A DNA stretch of 64,000 nt from Burkholderiales bacterium (GTDB taxonomy: Bacteria; Pseudomonadota; Gammaproteobacteria; Burkholderiales; JABEVD01). The stretch covers positions 1 through 64,000 of the forward strand of contig JAIELG010000008.1 in NCBI GenBank assembly GCA_019753155.1. The letters are read 5' to 3'. A program made the translations under genes and the position numbers. The notes under the pieces were generated by a model. It saw only the letters and a list, made by a program, of their open reading frames with translations. It was not told where the DNA came from and did no database searches. Shown in pieces: positions 20,256-29,278 of the stretch (position 1 is the stretch's first letter; each line of letters starts with the position of its first letter).

Positions 20256-20650
20256 ACGAAAACTGGCTGAACAAGATCAACTGGTCGAATGAAGGGCTGG
20301 TTCCGGCAATCGCGCAGGATGCGTCCACCGGGCGCGTACTCATGGTGGCATGGATGAACCGGGAATCTCTCGAACAGAGCGAGAAAACCGGGGTTGCGAT
20401 CTACTGGTCGCGCTCCAGAAAAAAACTCTGGCGCAAGGGAGAGGAATCCGGACACATCCAGAAGATCATGGAAATGCGCCTGGATTGCGACGAGGACGTG
20501 ATTCTCCTGAAAGTCGAACAGACGGGCGGAATCGCCTGTCATACGGGAAGAGAGAGCTGCTTCTACCAGAAGCTGGAAAACGGTCACTGGGTCGTGACGG
20601 ACGAAGTAATCAAGGCGCCCGACGAAATCTACGGGAACGGCAAGGCATGA
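20252..20650 (+). CDS. hisI: Phosphoribosyl-AMP cyclohydrolase
   Basis: The 132-residue zinc/magnesium enzyme opens the adenine ring of phosphoribosyl-AMP. It has [16 protein letters not shown] near residues 34-49, the [16 protein letters not shown] metal site and the zinc cysteines in [11 protein letters not shown]. It is separate from HisE, unlike the enterobacterial fusion. The start is TTG at 20252, overlapping the hisF stop; no ATG fits the family N-terminus. Confidence 0.94.
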   Translation: MNENWLNKINWSNEGLVPAIAQDASTGRVLMVAWMNRESLEQSEKTGVAIYWSRSRKKLWRKGEESGHIQKIMEMRLDCDEDVILLKVEQTGGIACHTGRESCFYQKLENGHWVVTDEVIKAPDEIYGNGKA

Positions 20651-20958
20651 CCATCCTCGAGCGCATCGCGGACACGATCGAATCCCGCAAGGGGGGCGAT
20701 CCGAAATCCTCCTATGTCGCCCTGCTTTTCGACAAGGGGCAGGATGCGATTTTGAAAAAAATAGCCGAGGAAGCGGGAGAGACGCTGCTCGCATCCAAGG
20801 ACGGTGATAAACTGCACGTTGTAAGGGAAACTGCGGATCTCTGGTTCCATAGCCTCGTCATGCTCGCCTGGCACGGCCTGCGCCCGGAGGATGTTTATGC
20901 CGAGCTGGAAAGAAGGGAAGGCATTTCCGGAAACGAGGAAAAAGCGGGGCGCAAATGA
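20647..20958 (+). CDS. hisE: Phosphoribosyl-ATP pyrophosphatase
   Basis: This 103-residue MazG-like enzyme removes pyrophosphate from phosphoribosyl-ATP. The metal-binding helix [16 protein letters not shown] (37-52) and [15 protein letters not shown] (61-75) are typical. It overlaps hisI by ATGA and hinT by four bases, so the his operon runs directly into hinT and tatABC. Confidence 0.94.
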   Translation: MTILERIADTIESRKGGDPKSSYVALLFDKGQDAILKKIAEEAGETLLASKDGDKLHVVRETADLWFHSLVMLAWHGLRPEDVYAELERREGISGNEEKAGRK

Positions 20959-21308
20959 TGGAAAGCTGTATTTTTTGCCGGATCATCCGGGGCGAAATCC
21001 CAAGCCGAAAAATTTTCGAGGACGACGACATCGTCGCCTTCCACGACATCCACCCGGCGGCCCCGGTGCATTTTATGCTGATCCCGAAGGCGCATGTCGA
21101 ATCCCTGGCGCATGCGGACGATACGCACAGGGATGTATTGGGAAAAATGATGGTGCTCGCCCCCAGGCTGGCAAAGGAATTGGGACTCAATGACGGGTTC
21201 CGCACGATCGTCAACACGGGAAGAGTGGGCGGTCAGGAAGTGTTGCATCTGCACATGCATGTCCTGGGCGGCAAGGACAGGCTTCCCCCCATGCTTGCCC
21301 GCAACTAA
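20955..21308 (+). CDS. hinT: HIT family nucleotide hydrolase HinT
   Basis: The 117-residue HinT-type protein has the zinc-like N-terminus [14 protein letters not shown] (4-17) and the HIT motif [11 protein letters not shown] (near 96-106), whose central histidine is the nucleophile for hydrolysing AMP-lysine-type phosphoramidates. Start choice between adjacent ATGs at 20955 and 20958 is open. It lies between hisE and tatA, a conserved betaproteobacterial link. Confidence 0.94.
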   Translation: MMESCIFCRIIRGEIPSRKIFEDDDIVAFHDIHPAAPVHFMLIPKAHVESLAHADDTHRDVLGKMMVLAPRLAKELGLNDGFRTIVNTGRVGGQEVLHLHMHVLGGKDRLPPMLARN

Positions 21309-21323
21309 TTTCAGGGAGTTTAT

Positions 21324-21542
21324 ATGGGTTCATTCAGCATCTGGCACTGGCTCATCGTCCTTCTGGTCGTTCTCCTGATTTTCGGGACGAAGAAACTGAG
21401 GAATATCGGCAGCGATCTCGGCGGCGCGGTCAAAGGCTTCAAGGAAGGCATGTCCGCGGGCGAGTCCGAGCAGAAGAAGATCGATTCTGCTGCAGGCGGG
21501 CAGACCATCGAGGGAGAATTGAAGGAAAAGACGAAATCCTGA
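21324..21542 (+). CDS. tatA: Sec-independent translocase subunit TatA
   Basis: The 72-residue protein has one N-terminal membrane helix ([19 protein letters not shown], about 7-25) with the conserved FG hinge, an amphipathic helix ([15 protein letters not shown]) and a charged tail. TatA oligomers form the export pore for folded twin-arginine substrates. GGGAG-like Shine-Dalgarno sequence precedes it. It is first in tatABC. Confidence 0.94.
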   Translation: MGSFSIWHWLIVLLVVLLIFGTKKLRNIGSDLGGAVKGFKEGMSAGESEQKKIDSAAGGQTIEGELKEKTKS

Positions 21543-21546
21543 CCCA

Positions 21547-21915
21547 ATGTTCGACATCAGCTTCTCCGAACTTCTCCTCATCGGGATCGTCGCACTCGTC
21601 GTCATCGGACCCGAACGCCTTCCCAGAGTGGCGCGCACCGTGGGACTTCTGGTAGGGCGCGCCCAGCGCTATGTGCATGATGTCAAGGTCGAGATACAGC
21701 GCGAAGCCAATCTCGAGGAAATCCAGAAAATGCAGGAAGAAGCCCGCGAATCCGCAATGAAGCTCGAGGCATCCCTGAAAACCAGGGCTTTCGAATATGA
21801 AAAGAAATTCAGGGAAGCCGAAAACACCCTGCACGGCGAGTTCGAGAACGTGAACAAGCCGCCCGAGGAACAGGAAGACCCCAGGCAGCTCAGGATCGAT
21901 TTCGGCGAAAAATGA
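21547..21915 (+). CDS. tatB: Sec-independent translocase subunit TatB
   Basis: This 122-residue protein begins MFDISFSELLLIGIVALVVI, the single membrane helix with the conserved glutamate of TatB, followed by GPERLPRVARTVG and a long charged, helical cytoplasmic tail (coiled-coil-like near 50-100). With TatC it forms the signal-peptide receptor. Four bases separate it from tatA, and it overlaps tatC by four. Confidence 0.95.
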   Translation: MFDISFSELLLIGIVALVVIGPERLPRVARTVGLLVGRAQRYVHDVKVEIQREANLEEIQKMQEEARESAMKLEASLKTRAFEYEKKFREAENTLHGEFENVNKPPEEQEDPRQLRIDFGEK

Positions 21916-22640
21916 GCACTCAGGAAAGCCTCATCTCCCACCTGATCGAACTCAGGACCCGCCTGCTGCGGATCTTCATCGCGATCGTGATCGTTTTTCT
22001 CTGCCTCGCTCCCTGGGCGAGGGATCTGTACACTTTTCTCGCCCACCCCCTGCTCGCCCACCTGCCCAAAGGGGGAAGCATGATCGCAACCGAAGTCACC
22101 ACCCCGTTTCTCGTGCCGATGAAAATCGCAATCATGGCCGCATTTCTCGTCACGCTCCCCCACACCCTCTACCAGCTTTGGGCATTCGTGGCGCCGGGGC
22201 TGTATGCCCACGAAAAGAAGCTGGTCGCCCCCCTGATCGTCGGAAGCACCTTCCTCTTCGTCTGCGGCATGTCTTTCGCCTATTTCCTCGTATTTCCGGT
22301 CGTTTTCGGCTTCATATCGAAAGTCACCCCCGAAGGCGTGTCGATGATGACGGACATCGGAAAATACCTCGATTTCGTTCTCACCCTGTTCATGGCGTTC
22401 GGCGTCACCTTCGAAGTTCCGATCATCGTCATCATCCTCGTCAGGATGGGATTCGTCAGCGTCGCAAAACTGAAGGAAATGCGCCCCTACATGATCGTCG
22501 GGGCGTTCATTCTGGGCGCGATATTCACCCCCCCCGACGTCGTCTCGCAAACCATGCTCGCGCTACCGCTCTGGCTGCTCTACGAGCTCGGCATTTTCCT
22601 CGCCAAATTCGTGCCCGACATGCCGGAACAGGCGCCATGA
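21912..22640 (+). CDS. tatC: Sec-independent translocase subunit TatC
   Basis: The 242-residue polytopic protein starts with the TatC signature (LISHLIELRTRLLR, 6-19), carries the conserved FLVPMKIAIMAAFLVTLPHTLYQ region, and six hydrophobic segments. TatC recognises twin-arginine signal peptides. Start overlaps tatB (ATGA). The cytochrome bc1 Rieske protein is a classic Tat substrate, but its usual genes are absent from the nif3-sspA locus downstream. Confidence 0.96.
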   Translation: MSTQESLISHLIELRTRLLRIFIAIVIVFLCLAPWARDLYTFLAHPLLAHLPKGGSMIATEVTTPFLVPMKIAIMAAFLVTLPHTLYQLWAFVAPGLYAHEKKLVAPLIVGSTFLFVCGMSFAYFLVFPVVFGFISKVTPEGVSMMTDIGKYLDFVLTLFMAFGVTFEVPIIVIILVRMGFVSVAKLKEMRPYMIVGAFILGAIFTPPDVVSQTMLALPLWLLYELGIFLAKFVPDMPEQAP

Positions 22641-22664
22641 CCCCGCATGGAAAGACCAGAGAGC

Positions 22665-23552
22665 ATGTCACATTCGAAACAGTATTGCGGGCGATTCGCC
22701 CCTTCCCCGACAGGACCGCTCCATTTCGGCTCCATCGTCGCGGCGGCAGGAAGTTTTCTCGACGCCAGGGCGAACGGCGGCAAATGGCTGGTCAGGATGG
22801 AGGATATCGACGAAGCCAGGACCGAAGCGGATGCCATCTCCCGTATTCCCTATACGCTGGAAGCGCTCGGGATGGAATGGGATGGCGAGATCACCCGGCA
22901 AAGCAGGCGTAAATCGATTTACGGGGAAGCTTTGGCGAGCCTGGCAGGCACGACCTATCCCTGTTCCTGCTCGCGGCGCGACACCGGGGAAATCTACCCC
23001 GGCACCTGCAGAAACGGCGCGAGGGGAGCGGCCCGGACAATCCGGGTCAGGGTCGGCAACGAAACCATTTCGTTTGTCGATGCCATACAGGGCGAATTCG
23101 GGCAGAACCTGGAAAAGGATGTGGGCGACTTCGTCCTGTTCCGGGCCGACGGATTTTTCGCCTACCAGCTTGCGGTCGTGGTCGACGACATGGAACAGAA
23201 TGTGACGCATGTCGTGCGGGGAGCGGACCTGCTCGATTCCACGCCGAGGCAGGTCTACCTTCAGCGGCTTCTGGGCCACGCAACGCCCGCCTATTCCCAC
23301 CTGCCGGTCGCGGTGAATGCCAAAGGCGAAAAACTCTCCAAGCAGACGCTCGCCCAAGCCGTGGAGCCGGGAATACCGGTACTTTTCAATGCGCTTAAAT
23401 TTCTGGGACAGGCCCCGCCCGACGAGCTTCTGGATGCGGACATCGCCTCGTTCTGGAAATGGGCGATCATGCATTGGGACAGCGCAGATATCCCTAAAAC
23501 AACCACAGGAAGCATCGATGAGTTCGATCAAGATAGAATCCCTGGACCATGA
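22665..23552 (+). CDS. gluQ: Glutamyl-Q tRNA(Asp) synthetase
   Basis: The protein (about 295 residues) is a truncated glutamyl-tRNA synthetase without the anticodon-binding domain. GluQ attaches glutamate to queuosine at position 34 of tRNA-Asp. It has the HIGH-type RFAPSPTGPLHFGS, the zinc site CSCSRRDTGEIYPGTC, and a KMSKS-like loop GEKLSKQTL. ATG 22665 follows GAGAG; an earlier in-frame ATG lies at 22647. The 3' end overlaps rlmD by 35 bases. Confidence 0.93.
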   Translation: MSHSKQYCGRFAPSPTGPLHFGSIVAAAGSFLDARANGGKWLVRMEDIDEARTEADAISRIPYTLEALGMEWDGEITRQSRRKSIYGEALASLAGTTYPCSCSRRDTGEIYPGTCRNGARGAARTIRVRVGNETISFVDAIQGEFGQNLEKDVGDFVLFRADGFFAYQLAVVVDDMEQNVTHVVRGADLLDSTPRQVYLQRLLGHATPAYSHLPVAVNAKGEKLSKQTLAQAVEPGIPVLFNALKFLGQAPPDELLDADIASFWKWAIMHWDSADIPKTTTGSIDEFDQDRIPGP

Positions 23553-24822
23553 AGGCAGGGGCGTTGCGCATTGCGCAGGAAAAGCCGTTTTCGTGGAAGG
23601 CGCGCTTCCCGGCGAAATCGTGGACTATTCCGTCTTCAAGAAGAAACCCAAGGTCGAATTCGCCAACATATCGAAACTCATCAGGGAAAGCCCCCACAGG
23701 GCCACTCCGAAATGCGCGTATTTCGGCATCTGCGGCGGCTGCAGCATGCAGCATCTCGATGCAGCGTCCCAGGTCGCGGCGAAACAGCGCGTGCTCGAAG
23801 ACGCCTTGTGGCATATCGGGCGGGTAAAACCCGGCGTCATCCTGCCCGCGATCCACGGCCCATACTGGGAATACCGGCACCGCGCGAGGCTCTCCGTGCG
23901 TTACGTGGAAAAGAAAAAAAAACTCCTCGTCGGCTTCAACGAAAAGCGCACCCGTTATGTCACCGACATGGACAGTTGCAAGGTTCTGCCCCGTCGAATC
24001 TCGCAACTGATCCCGTCACTGAAAGCGCTCATAGGCGGATTTTCCATCAAATCCCGCCTTCCCCAGGTCGAAATCGCCGTCGGGGAGGATGCGGATTTGT
24101 TGGTATTCAGGATACTGGAAGCCCTGAACGACGCCGACGAAGCCGCGCTCAGGGAATTCTCGATCAGGCATTCCATCCGAATCTTTTTGCAGCCCAAGGG
24201 GGTCGATTCCATCTACCCATTCCATCCCGCCGAGTCCGGACCGCTCCACTACGCGCTTCCGGAATTCGGGATAAGCATGCCCTTTCAGCCATCGGATTTC
24301 ACACAGGTCAATTTCGCAATCAACCGCGCCCTGGTGAGGCGGGCGATATCGCTGCTCCGCCCATCCCACCATGACAGGATAGCCGATCTGTTCTGCGGCC
24401 TCGGAAATTTCACCCTGCCCATCGCAAAATCAGGCGCCCAGGTCGTCGGGATCGAAGGAAGCGCATCCCTGGTCAGGAGGGCCCAGGAAAATGCAGCAAA
24501 AAACGGCATAAAGAATGCGAACTTCATCGAAGCCGATCTCTTCAGGATGGATGCACAGCGGTTCGACGCGCTGGGCCGCTTCGACAAGATGCTGATCGAC
24601 CCGCCCAGGGCCGGGGCTGCCGAAGTGGTCGAGGCTATAGGGAAAAACCCGCCGTCGAGGATAGTTTATGTCTCATGCGACCCGGCAACTCTCGCAAGGG
24701 ATGCCAATACGCTGGTCAATTCCAAAGGATACGATCTGCAGGCGGCGGGGGCGGTCAACATGTTCCCGCATACTTCCCACGTGGAATCCATAGCCCTTTT
24801 CACGCTTCCAGAAGTTCCTTGA
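23518..24822 (+). CDS. rlmD: 23S rRNA (uracil-1939-C5)-methyltransferase RlmD
   Basis: The 434-residue enzyme methylates U1939 of 23S rRNA. A TRAM-like N-terminal domain is followed by the 4Fe-4S ligands CAYFGICGGC (C-x5-C-x2-C) and a fourth cysteine in DMDSCKVL. The methyltransferase part has DLFCGLGNFTLPIAKSG and the catalytic VSCDPATLARD motif. ATG 23518 has CAGGAAG upstream and begins at the conserved N-terminus; longer frames lie inside gluQ. The 3' end overlaps the convergent tcdA by 23 bases. Confidence 0.94.
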   Translation: MSSIKIESLDHEGRGVAHCAGKAVFVEGALPGEIVDYSVFKKKPKVEFANISKLIRESPHRATPKCAYFGICGGCSMQHLDAASQVAAKQRVLEDALWHIGRVKPGVILPAIHGPYWEYRHRARLSVRYVEKKKKLLVGFNEKRTRYVTDMDSCKVLPRRISQLIPSLKALIGGFSIKSRLPQVEIAVGEDADLLVFRILEALNDADEAALREFSIRHSIRIFLQPKGVDSIYPFHPAESGPLHYALPEFGISMPFQPSDFTQVNFAINRALVRRAISLLRPSHHDRIADLFCGLGNFTLPIAKSGAQVVGIEGSASLVRRAQENAAKNGIKNANFIEADLFRMDAQRFDALGRFDKMLIDPPRAGAAEVVEAIGKNPPSRIVYVSCDPATLARDANTLVNSKGYDLQAAGAVNMFPHTSHVESIALFTLPEVP

Positions 24823-25516
24823 TCACCGCGCCCGCCAGCATGAAGCCGAAGAGCGGCGGCATGTAACTGATCGTGCCGTTCACTGCCCTAGGGCGGCCTC
24901 GACCGGAGACGGGCTCTGGAGGGAGCGGCGCGCGCGGGGGTTCGTCCGTAAAAACGGTCAGCACCCCAGACGCGATCCCGCGCTTTCTCAGCCGCTTCCT
25001 CATCTGGCTGGCAAGCGGGCAAATGCGGGTTCCGGCGATATCGGCGAGCCTGATCCGGGAAGGATCGAGCTTGTTTCCGGCCCCCATGCTCGATGCAACC
25101 TTCAATCCCCTCTTGACGCTCTCGGCAACGAGCGCAACCTTGCAGTTGAGAGAATCGATCGCATCGATCACGTAGTCCGCATCGAAAGGCACGATTTCGT
25201 TCACATTTTCCACTGTCAGGAATTCGCGCCTGATAATGACGCGGCATTCAGGATTGATGTCCGCTATTCTCGCCTGCATCAATTCGGCCTTGGACTGGCC
25301 CACGGTCGACAACAGGGCGGGAAGCTGCCTGTTGATGTTGCTGATTGCGACGATATCGTGATCCAGCAGCGTCAGGCGCCCTATCCCGCCTCTGGCGAGC
25401 GCTTCGGCGCAATACGAGCCGACGCCGCCGAGGCCTGCCAGAAAAACATGTTTTCCCGCAAGTTTCTCGACCCCCTCTTCCTTGATGAGGATGCGCGTTC
25501 TTTCGAATTGATTCAT
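24800..25516 (-). CDS. tcdA: tRNA threonylcarbamoyladenosine dehydratase TcdA
   Basis: The 238-residue E1-like enzyme (formerly CsdL/YgdL) converts t6A37 in tRNA to its cyclic form using ATP. It has the Rossmann motif FLAGLGGVGSYCAEALARGG (27-46), DHDIVAISNINRQ and the ASSMGAGNKLDPSRI segment. Length is near the family norm. It overlaps tatD by ATGA and is the third gene of a degS-tatD-tcdA run. Confidence 0.93.
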   Translation of the reverse strand: MNQFERTRILIKEEGVEKLAGKHVFLAGLGGVGSYCAEALARGGIGRLTLLDHDIVAISNINRQLPALLSTVGQSKAELMQARIADINPECRVIIRREFLTVENVNEIVPFDADYVIDAIDSLNCKVALVAESVKRGLKVASSMGAGNKLDPSRIRLADIAGTRICPLASQMRKRLRKRGIASGVLTVFTDEPPRAPLPPEPVSGRGRPRAVNGTISYMPPLFGFMLAGAVIKELLEA

Positions 25517-26268
25517 TCCAGTTCCAGTATTTCAACGGCATTCGCAGTTGTTGCAATCATGATTTCATTTACAGATATCTTCCTTAATTGTGCAATAACT
25601 TCCGCTATTTTTGGCAAATATTCAGGGCTGTTTCTCGCCTTGCCTATGAAGGCAGGGGGCATGTCCGGAGCGTCGGTCTCCAGGACTATCGCTTCGAGCG
25701 GCAGGTTCCCGGCGAGGAAACGGATTCTGGATGCGCGATCGTAGGTCATCGCCCCGCCGAACCCGAGCTTGAAGCCGAGCTTGATGAATTCCTGCGCCTG
25801 TTGAAGGCTGCCATTGAAAGCATGGGCGATTCCGCCTTTCACTCGGGTTTTCCGCAAACAGGAAAGCACGGCATCCTGGGCGCGGCGGATATGCAGAAGC
25901 ACAGGCAGGTCGAATTCCTGAGCCAGTCTCAGTTGCGATTCGAAATAGGACAACTGCTTCCCCCTGTCATAACCCTCGACGAAGAAATCGAGTCCGATCT
26001 CGCCCACGGCAACAGCCTCGCCCGCCCTCGAATGCAGGACATCGATATCACCGGGACAAGCGTCCTCCACATACATCGGATGGATTCCAAGCGCGGGGTA
26101 ACAACCGGGATAGCGTCCGCAAATTTCAAGCACCTTGCCAAAACCCTTGCGCTCCACTGCGGGAACCACGAATTTTCCGACCCCCGCATCGCGCGCACGG
26201 GAAACCACGTCACCCCTGTCGGAATCGAATTCAGCCGCGTCGAGATGGCAATGCGTGTCGGTCAGCAT
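25513..26268 (-). CDS. tatD: TatD-family metal-dependent deoxyribonuclease
   Basis: The 251-residue TIM-barrel hydrolase has metal-site motifs TDTHCHLD (3-10), GEIGLDFF (near 92-99), HIRRAQDAV and ETDAPDMPP. TatD-type proteins are 3'-5' DNA exonucleases or related hydrolases; despite the name they are not needed for Tat export. It begins at the stop of the protease gene (TGATG) and overlaps tcdA. Confidence 0.92.
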   Translation of the reverse strand: MLTDTHCHLDAAEFDSDRGDVVSRARDAGVGKFVVPAVERKGFGKVLEICGRYPGCYPALGIHPMYVEDACPGDIDVLHSRAGEAVAVGEIGLDFFVEGYDRGKQLSYFESQLRLAQEFDLPVLLHIRRAQDAVLSCLRKTRVKGGIAHAFNGSLQQAQEFIKLGFKLGFGGAMTYDRASRIRFLAGNLPLEAIVLETDAPDMPPAFIGKARNSPEYLPKIAEVIAQLRKISVNEIMIATTANAVEILELE

Positions 26269-27407
26269 CAGTCATTTCTTGCTTTGGGCCGTTTGCCTAC
26301 CGTGACATTGACCTGCATTTCGCGCCCGCCCCTAAGGATCTTCAATGCAGCGGTTTTTCCAGGCTCGAGTCCCGCAATCTGGTTCAGCATCGAGGAAGAG
26401 TCGTCGACATGCCTGCCATCGAGTTCGAGCAGGATATCCCCAGGCTTCACCCCCGCGAGGGATGCCGGCCCTCCCCTGAATACGCCTGCAATCAGCGCCC
26501 CTCTGGTATCGGACAACCTGAACGAGTCGGCAAGCTCGGGACTGATGTCCTGCACTTCGACGCCGATCCAGCCGCGCGTGACGACACCCTTCGCCATGAT
26601 CTGTTCCATGACGCTCCTGGCAAGGCTCACCGGTATGGCGAAACCGATCCCCAATGAGCCGCCGCTTTGCGAATAAATCGCGGTATTGATCCCGACCAGG
26701 TTGCCGCTCGCATCCACCAATGCGCCGCCGGAGTTGCCGGGATTGATCGCGGCATCGGTCTGGATGAAGTTTTCGTAAGTATTGATCCCGAGATGGCTCC
26801 TCCCCAGCGCGCTGACGATACCCATCGTGACCGTCTCGCCCACTCCGAAAGGATTGCCTATGGCGAGCACGACATCCCCCACCCGGATGTTTTCGGAATG
26901 ACCGAAGGTAACAGGCGTGAGGTTGCCGAAATCGACCTTGAGCACGGCAAGATCGGATTCGGGATCTGAACCGACGATCCTGGCAAGCGACTTCCTGCCA
27001 TCCGAGAGGGCCACCTCGATTTCATCGGCAGAGGCAATGACATGGTGATTGGTCAGGATAAATCCCTCGGGACTCACGATAACGCCCGAACCGAGACTGA
27101 CGCTCCGCCTGGTTTCATCGTTCTGCCCTGGTTCGCCGAAAAATCGCCTGAAGAAGGGATCGTCCGTCAGGGGATTTCCGGGCGCTTTCTTGCTGGTGAA
27201 GATGTTGACGACTGAAGGCGTCGCCTTCCCCGCGGCTGCGCTGAAACCGCTCATTTTCCCGGCCTGCCCGGTCGCAGCCTCGCGTATCGTCGCAATCGCG
27301 CCGTGCCCGCCCCAAGGGAGAAGATCGGACTTCAGTGTAGAGACAACAAACAATATTGCGAGACTGATGGTCGCCGTTTGTGCAAAAATAAGCCAAAGCC
27401 TGCGCAT
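26268..27407 (-). CDS. DegS/HtrA-type serine protease, membrane-anchored
   Basis: The 379-residue protein has an N-terminal membrane anchor (IFAQTATISLAILFVVS, near 7-23), a trypsin-like domain with the triad His in TNHHVIAS, Asp in ESDLAVLKV and Ser in NPGNSGGALVD, then a single PDZ domain (GWIGVEVQDIS... to the C-terminus). One PDZ plus an anchor fits DegS/AlgW, which senses misfolded outer-membrane proteins and cleaves the anti-sigma factor RseA. No rseA or rpoE is in the window, so the DegS role is inferred from architecture. It is divergent from the Nif3 gene by 14 bases. Confidence 0.93.
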   Translation of the reverse strand: MRRLWLIFAQTATISLAILFVVSTLKSDLLPWGGHGAIATIREAATGQAGKMSGFSAAAGKATPSVVNIFTSKKAPGNPLTDDPFFRRFFGEPGQNDETRRSVSLGSGVIVSPEGFILTNHHVIASADEIEVALSDGRKSLARIVGSDPESDLAVLKVDFGNLTPVTFGHSENIRVGDVVLAIGNPFGVGETVTMGIVSALGRSHLGINTYENFIQTDAAINPGNSGGALVDASGNLVGINTAIYSQSGGSLGIGFAIPVSLARSVMEQIMAKGVVTRGWIGVEVQDISPELADSFRLSDTRGALIAGVFRGGPASLAGVKPGDILLELDGRHVDDSSSMLNQIAGLEPGKTAALKILRGGREMQVNVTVGKRPKARND

Positions 27408-27421
27408 GACCGAGGATCCTT

Positions 27422-28162
27422 ATGTTTCACAAAGAATTGGAAGATTATACCGGACGTTTGCTTGAGATAGACCGATTCCGGGATTATTGCCCGAACGGCT
27501 TGCAGGTGGAAGGCTCGCGGGATATAGGAAAAATCGCAACAGGCGTGAGCGCATCGCTGCTGTTCCTGGAAAAAGCGAAGGATTGCGGGGCGGATGCCGT
27601 CTTCGTCCACCACGGCTATTTCTGGCGCAACGAGGATGCGAGAATCACGGGCATCAAGAAAAAGCGCATCGCCTTCCTCATCGAAAACGGGATGAGCCTT
27701 TTCGCCTACCATCTGCCGCTGGATAGCCACCCTGACTTGGGCAACAATGCAAGGCTGGGCGCAAAACTCGGTTTCGCCATGAAATCGCGCTTTGGCGACC
27801 AAGGTATTGCGATGATGGGTGAAATCGAACATCCGGCCCCGATAGAAGAAATCGGGAGCACGATAGAGCGGGAACTGGGCAGGAAACCCTCCATTTTCGG
27901 AGGAAGCTTCGTCAGGAAAATAGCCTGGTGCAGCGGCGCGGCCCAAGGGCTTTTGCTGGAAGCTGCGGCGCTCGGAGCGGACGCCTATCTCTCGGGAGAA
28001 ATCTCCGAGCAGACCGTGCATGAAGCCATGGAATCGAATATCGCCTACATCTGCGCAGGACACCATGCGACCGAGCGCTACGGCATCGAAGCCCTCGGCG
28101 AACACCTTGCTGCGGCTTTCGCCCTGGAGCACGAATTCATCGACTGCGACAACCCGATTTGA
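27422..28162 (+). CDS. Nif3-like dinuclear metal-centre protein
   Basis: The 246-residue protein belongs to the NIF3/YbgI family (labelled GTP cyclohydrolase 1 type 2 homologue), forming hexamers with a dinuclear metal site. Likely ligands are in FVHHGYFW, HLPLDSHPDLG and GHHATERYG. The molecular role is unsettled. In many proteobacteria it precedes petABC and sspAB; here sspA follows directly. The stop overlaps a TTGACA element. Confidence 0.92.
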   Translation: MFHKELEDYTGRLLEIDRFRDYCPNGLQVEGSRDIGKIATGVSASLLFLEKAKDCGADAVFVHHGYFWRNEDARITGIKKKRIAFLIENGMSLFAYHLPLDSHPDLGNNARLGAKLGFAMKSRFGDQGIAMMGEIEHPAPIEEIGSTIERELGRKPSIFGGSFVRKIAWCSGAAQGLLLEAAALGADAYLSGEISEQTVHEAMESNIAYICAGHHATERYGIEALGEHLAAAFALEHEFIDCDNPI

Positions 28163-28187
28163 CAGTTTCCATTTTATATACATAAAC
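28159..28187 (+). promoter_or_regulatory. Candidate sspA promoter
   Basis: TTGACA at 28159-28164 precedes a very AT-rich stretch; a -10 such as ATAAAC at 28182-28187 has a 17-base spacer but a poor match. A second, closer promoter is possible in the AT-rich 28200-28250 region. Confidence 0.3.
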
Positions 28188-28256
28188 TTATGACATAGGG
28201 ATTTAAATTTGAGTTGAAAATGGTTTAAAATGTCATTTTATCGGGAAATTACGGAT

Positions 28257-28856
28257 ATGATGACACTGTATTCGGGCACGTCCTGCCCTTTCAGTCAACG
28301 ATGCCGCATCGTGCTGTATGAAAAGGACATGGATTTCCAGATCATCGACGTCGATCTTTACAACAAGCCGGAAGATCTGGCGGTCATGAACCCCTACAAT
28401 CAGGTTCCCGTACTGGTCGAACGCGATCTGATCCTGTACGAATCCAACATCATCAACGAATACATCGACGACCGCTTCCCCCATCCGCAGTTGATGCCGG
28501 CAGACCCGATCATGAGGGCGAGGGCGAGACTCTTCCTTTTCAGGTTCGAGAAGGAGCTTTTCGTGCATGTGGATGAAATCGAGCACGGCAGCCAGAAATC
28601 CGCCGAAAAATCCAGGGTCGCCATCCGGGACAGCCTGACACAGATTTCGCCTGTTTTCGCCCGTCAGAAATATATCCTGGGCGATGAGTTCTCGATGCTG
28701 GATGTCGCGCTCGCCCCGCTCCTGTGGCGGCTCGATTATTACGGCATCCAGCTCGGCAAGCAGGCTGCGCCCATCCTGAAATATGCGGAAAGAATCTTCA
28801 GCAGGCCCGCATTCATCAGCGCTCTGACAGCCTCAGAAAAGGTCATGCGCAAGTGA
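28257..28856 (+). CDS. sspA: Stringent starvation protein A
   Basis: This glutathione-S-transferase-fold protein (199 residues) has the thioredoxin-like N-terminus LYSGTSCPFSQRCRIVLYEKDMDF, NPYNQVPVLVERDLILYESNII, and an all-helical C-terminal half. SspA binds RNA polymerase with sigma70 and supports stationary-phase and acid-stress transcription. The start at 28257 matches family length; an in-frame ATG at 28230 would add nine residues. It overlaps sspB by four bases. Confidence 0.94.
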   Translation: MMTLYSGTSCPFSQRCRIVLYEKDMDFQIIDVDLYNKPEDLAVMNPYNQVPVLVERDLILYESNIINEYIDDRFPHPQLMPADPIMRARARLFLFRFEKELFVHVDEIEHGSQKSAEKSRVAIRDSLTQISPVFARQKYILGDEFSMLDVALAPLLWRLDYYGIQLGKQAAPILKYAERIFSRPAFISALTASEKVMRK

Positions 28857-29236
28857 GTGGGGCATCCACCAAGCCTTATCTCATTCGGGCAATATATGAA
28901 TGGTGTTCCGACTGTGGTCAGACGCCCTACCTTTCGGTGAAAATCGATGCAAGGACGCGTGTGCCGCTGGAATTCGTCAAGAACGGGGAGATCGTCCTCA
29001 ACATATCGGCCGGTGCGACCAAGGCGCTCGTGCTCGGCAACGACTCGATCCAGTTCTCGGCCCGTTTCGGAGGCGTCCCCCGCGAAATCCTGATCCCCAT
29101 CTCGCGCGTCGCCGGAATATTCTCCAAGGAAAGCGGAGAAGGACTCTTTTTCCAGGTCGAGGAAGAAGGCGAACCGCTGCCTGAAGACGAGCCTCCTCCT
29201 GTCGGCGGCAAGCCGCGCCTCCACATCGTCAAGTGA
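28853..29236 (+). CDS. sspB: ClpXP adaptor SspB
   Basis: The 127-residue protein delivers ssrA-tagged peptides to ClpXP. The folded domain contains YEWCSDCGQTPYLSV, ISAGATKALVLGND and SFSARFGG-like strands, followed by an acidic linker and the C-terminal ClpX-binding tail GGKPRLHIVK. The start is GTG at 28853, overlapping the sspA stop (GTGA). Confidence 0.95.
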   Translation: MSGASTKPYLIRAIYEWCSDCGQTPYLSVKIDARTRVPLEFVKNGEIVLNISAGATKALVLGNDSIQFSARFGGVPREILIPISRVAGIFSKESGEGLFFQVEEEGEPLPEDEPPPVGGKPRLHIVK

Positions 29237-29240
29237 TCGA

Positions 29241-29269
29241 TTGCCCGCCATCTTCCCAGCTTATATAAT
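29241..29269 (+). promoter_or_regulatory. Promoter of tRNA-Thr
   Basis: TTGCCC (29241-29246), a 17-base spacer and a consensus TATAAT (29264-29269) lie so that transcription would begin a few bases ahead of the tRNA at 29279. Confidence 0.75.
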
Positions 29270-29278
29270 CCCTCATTC

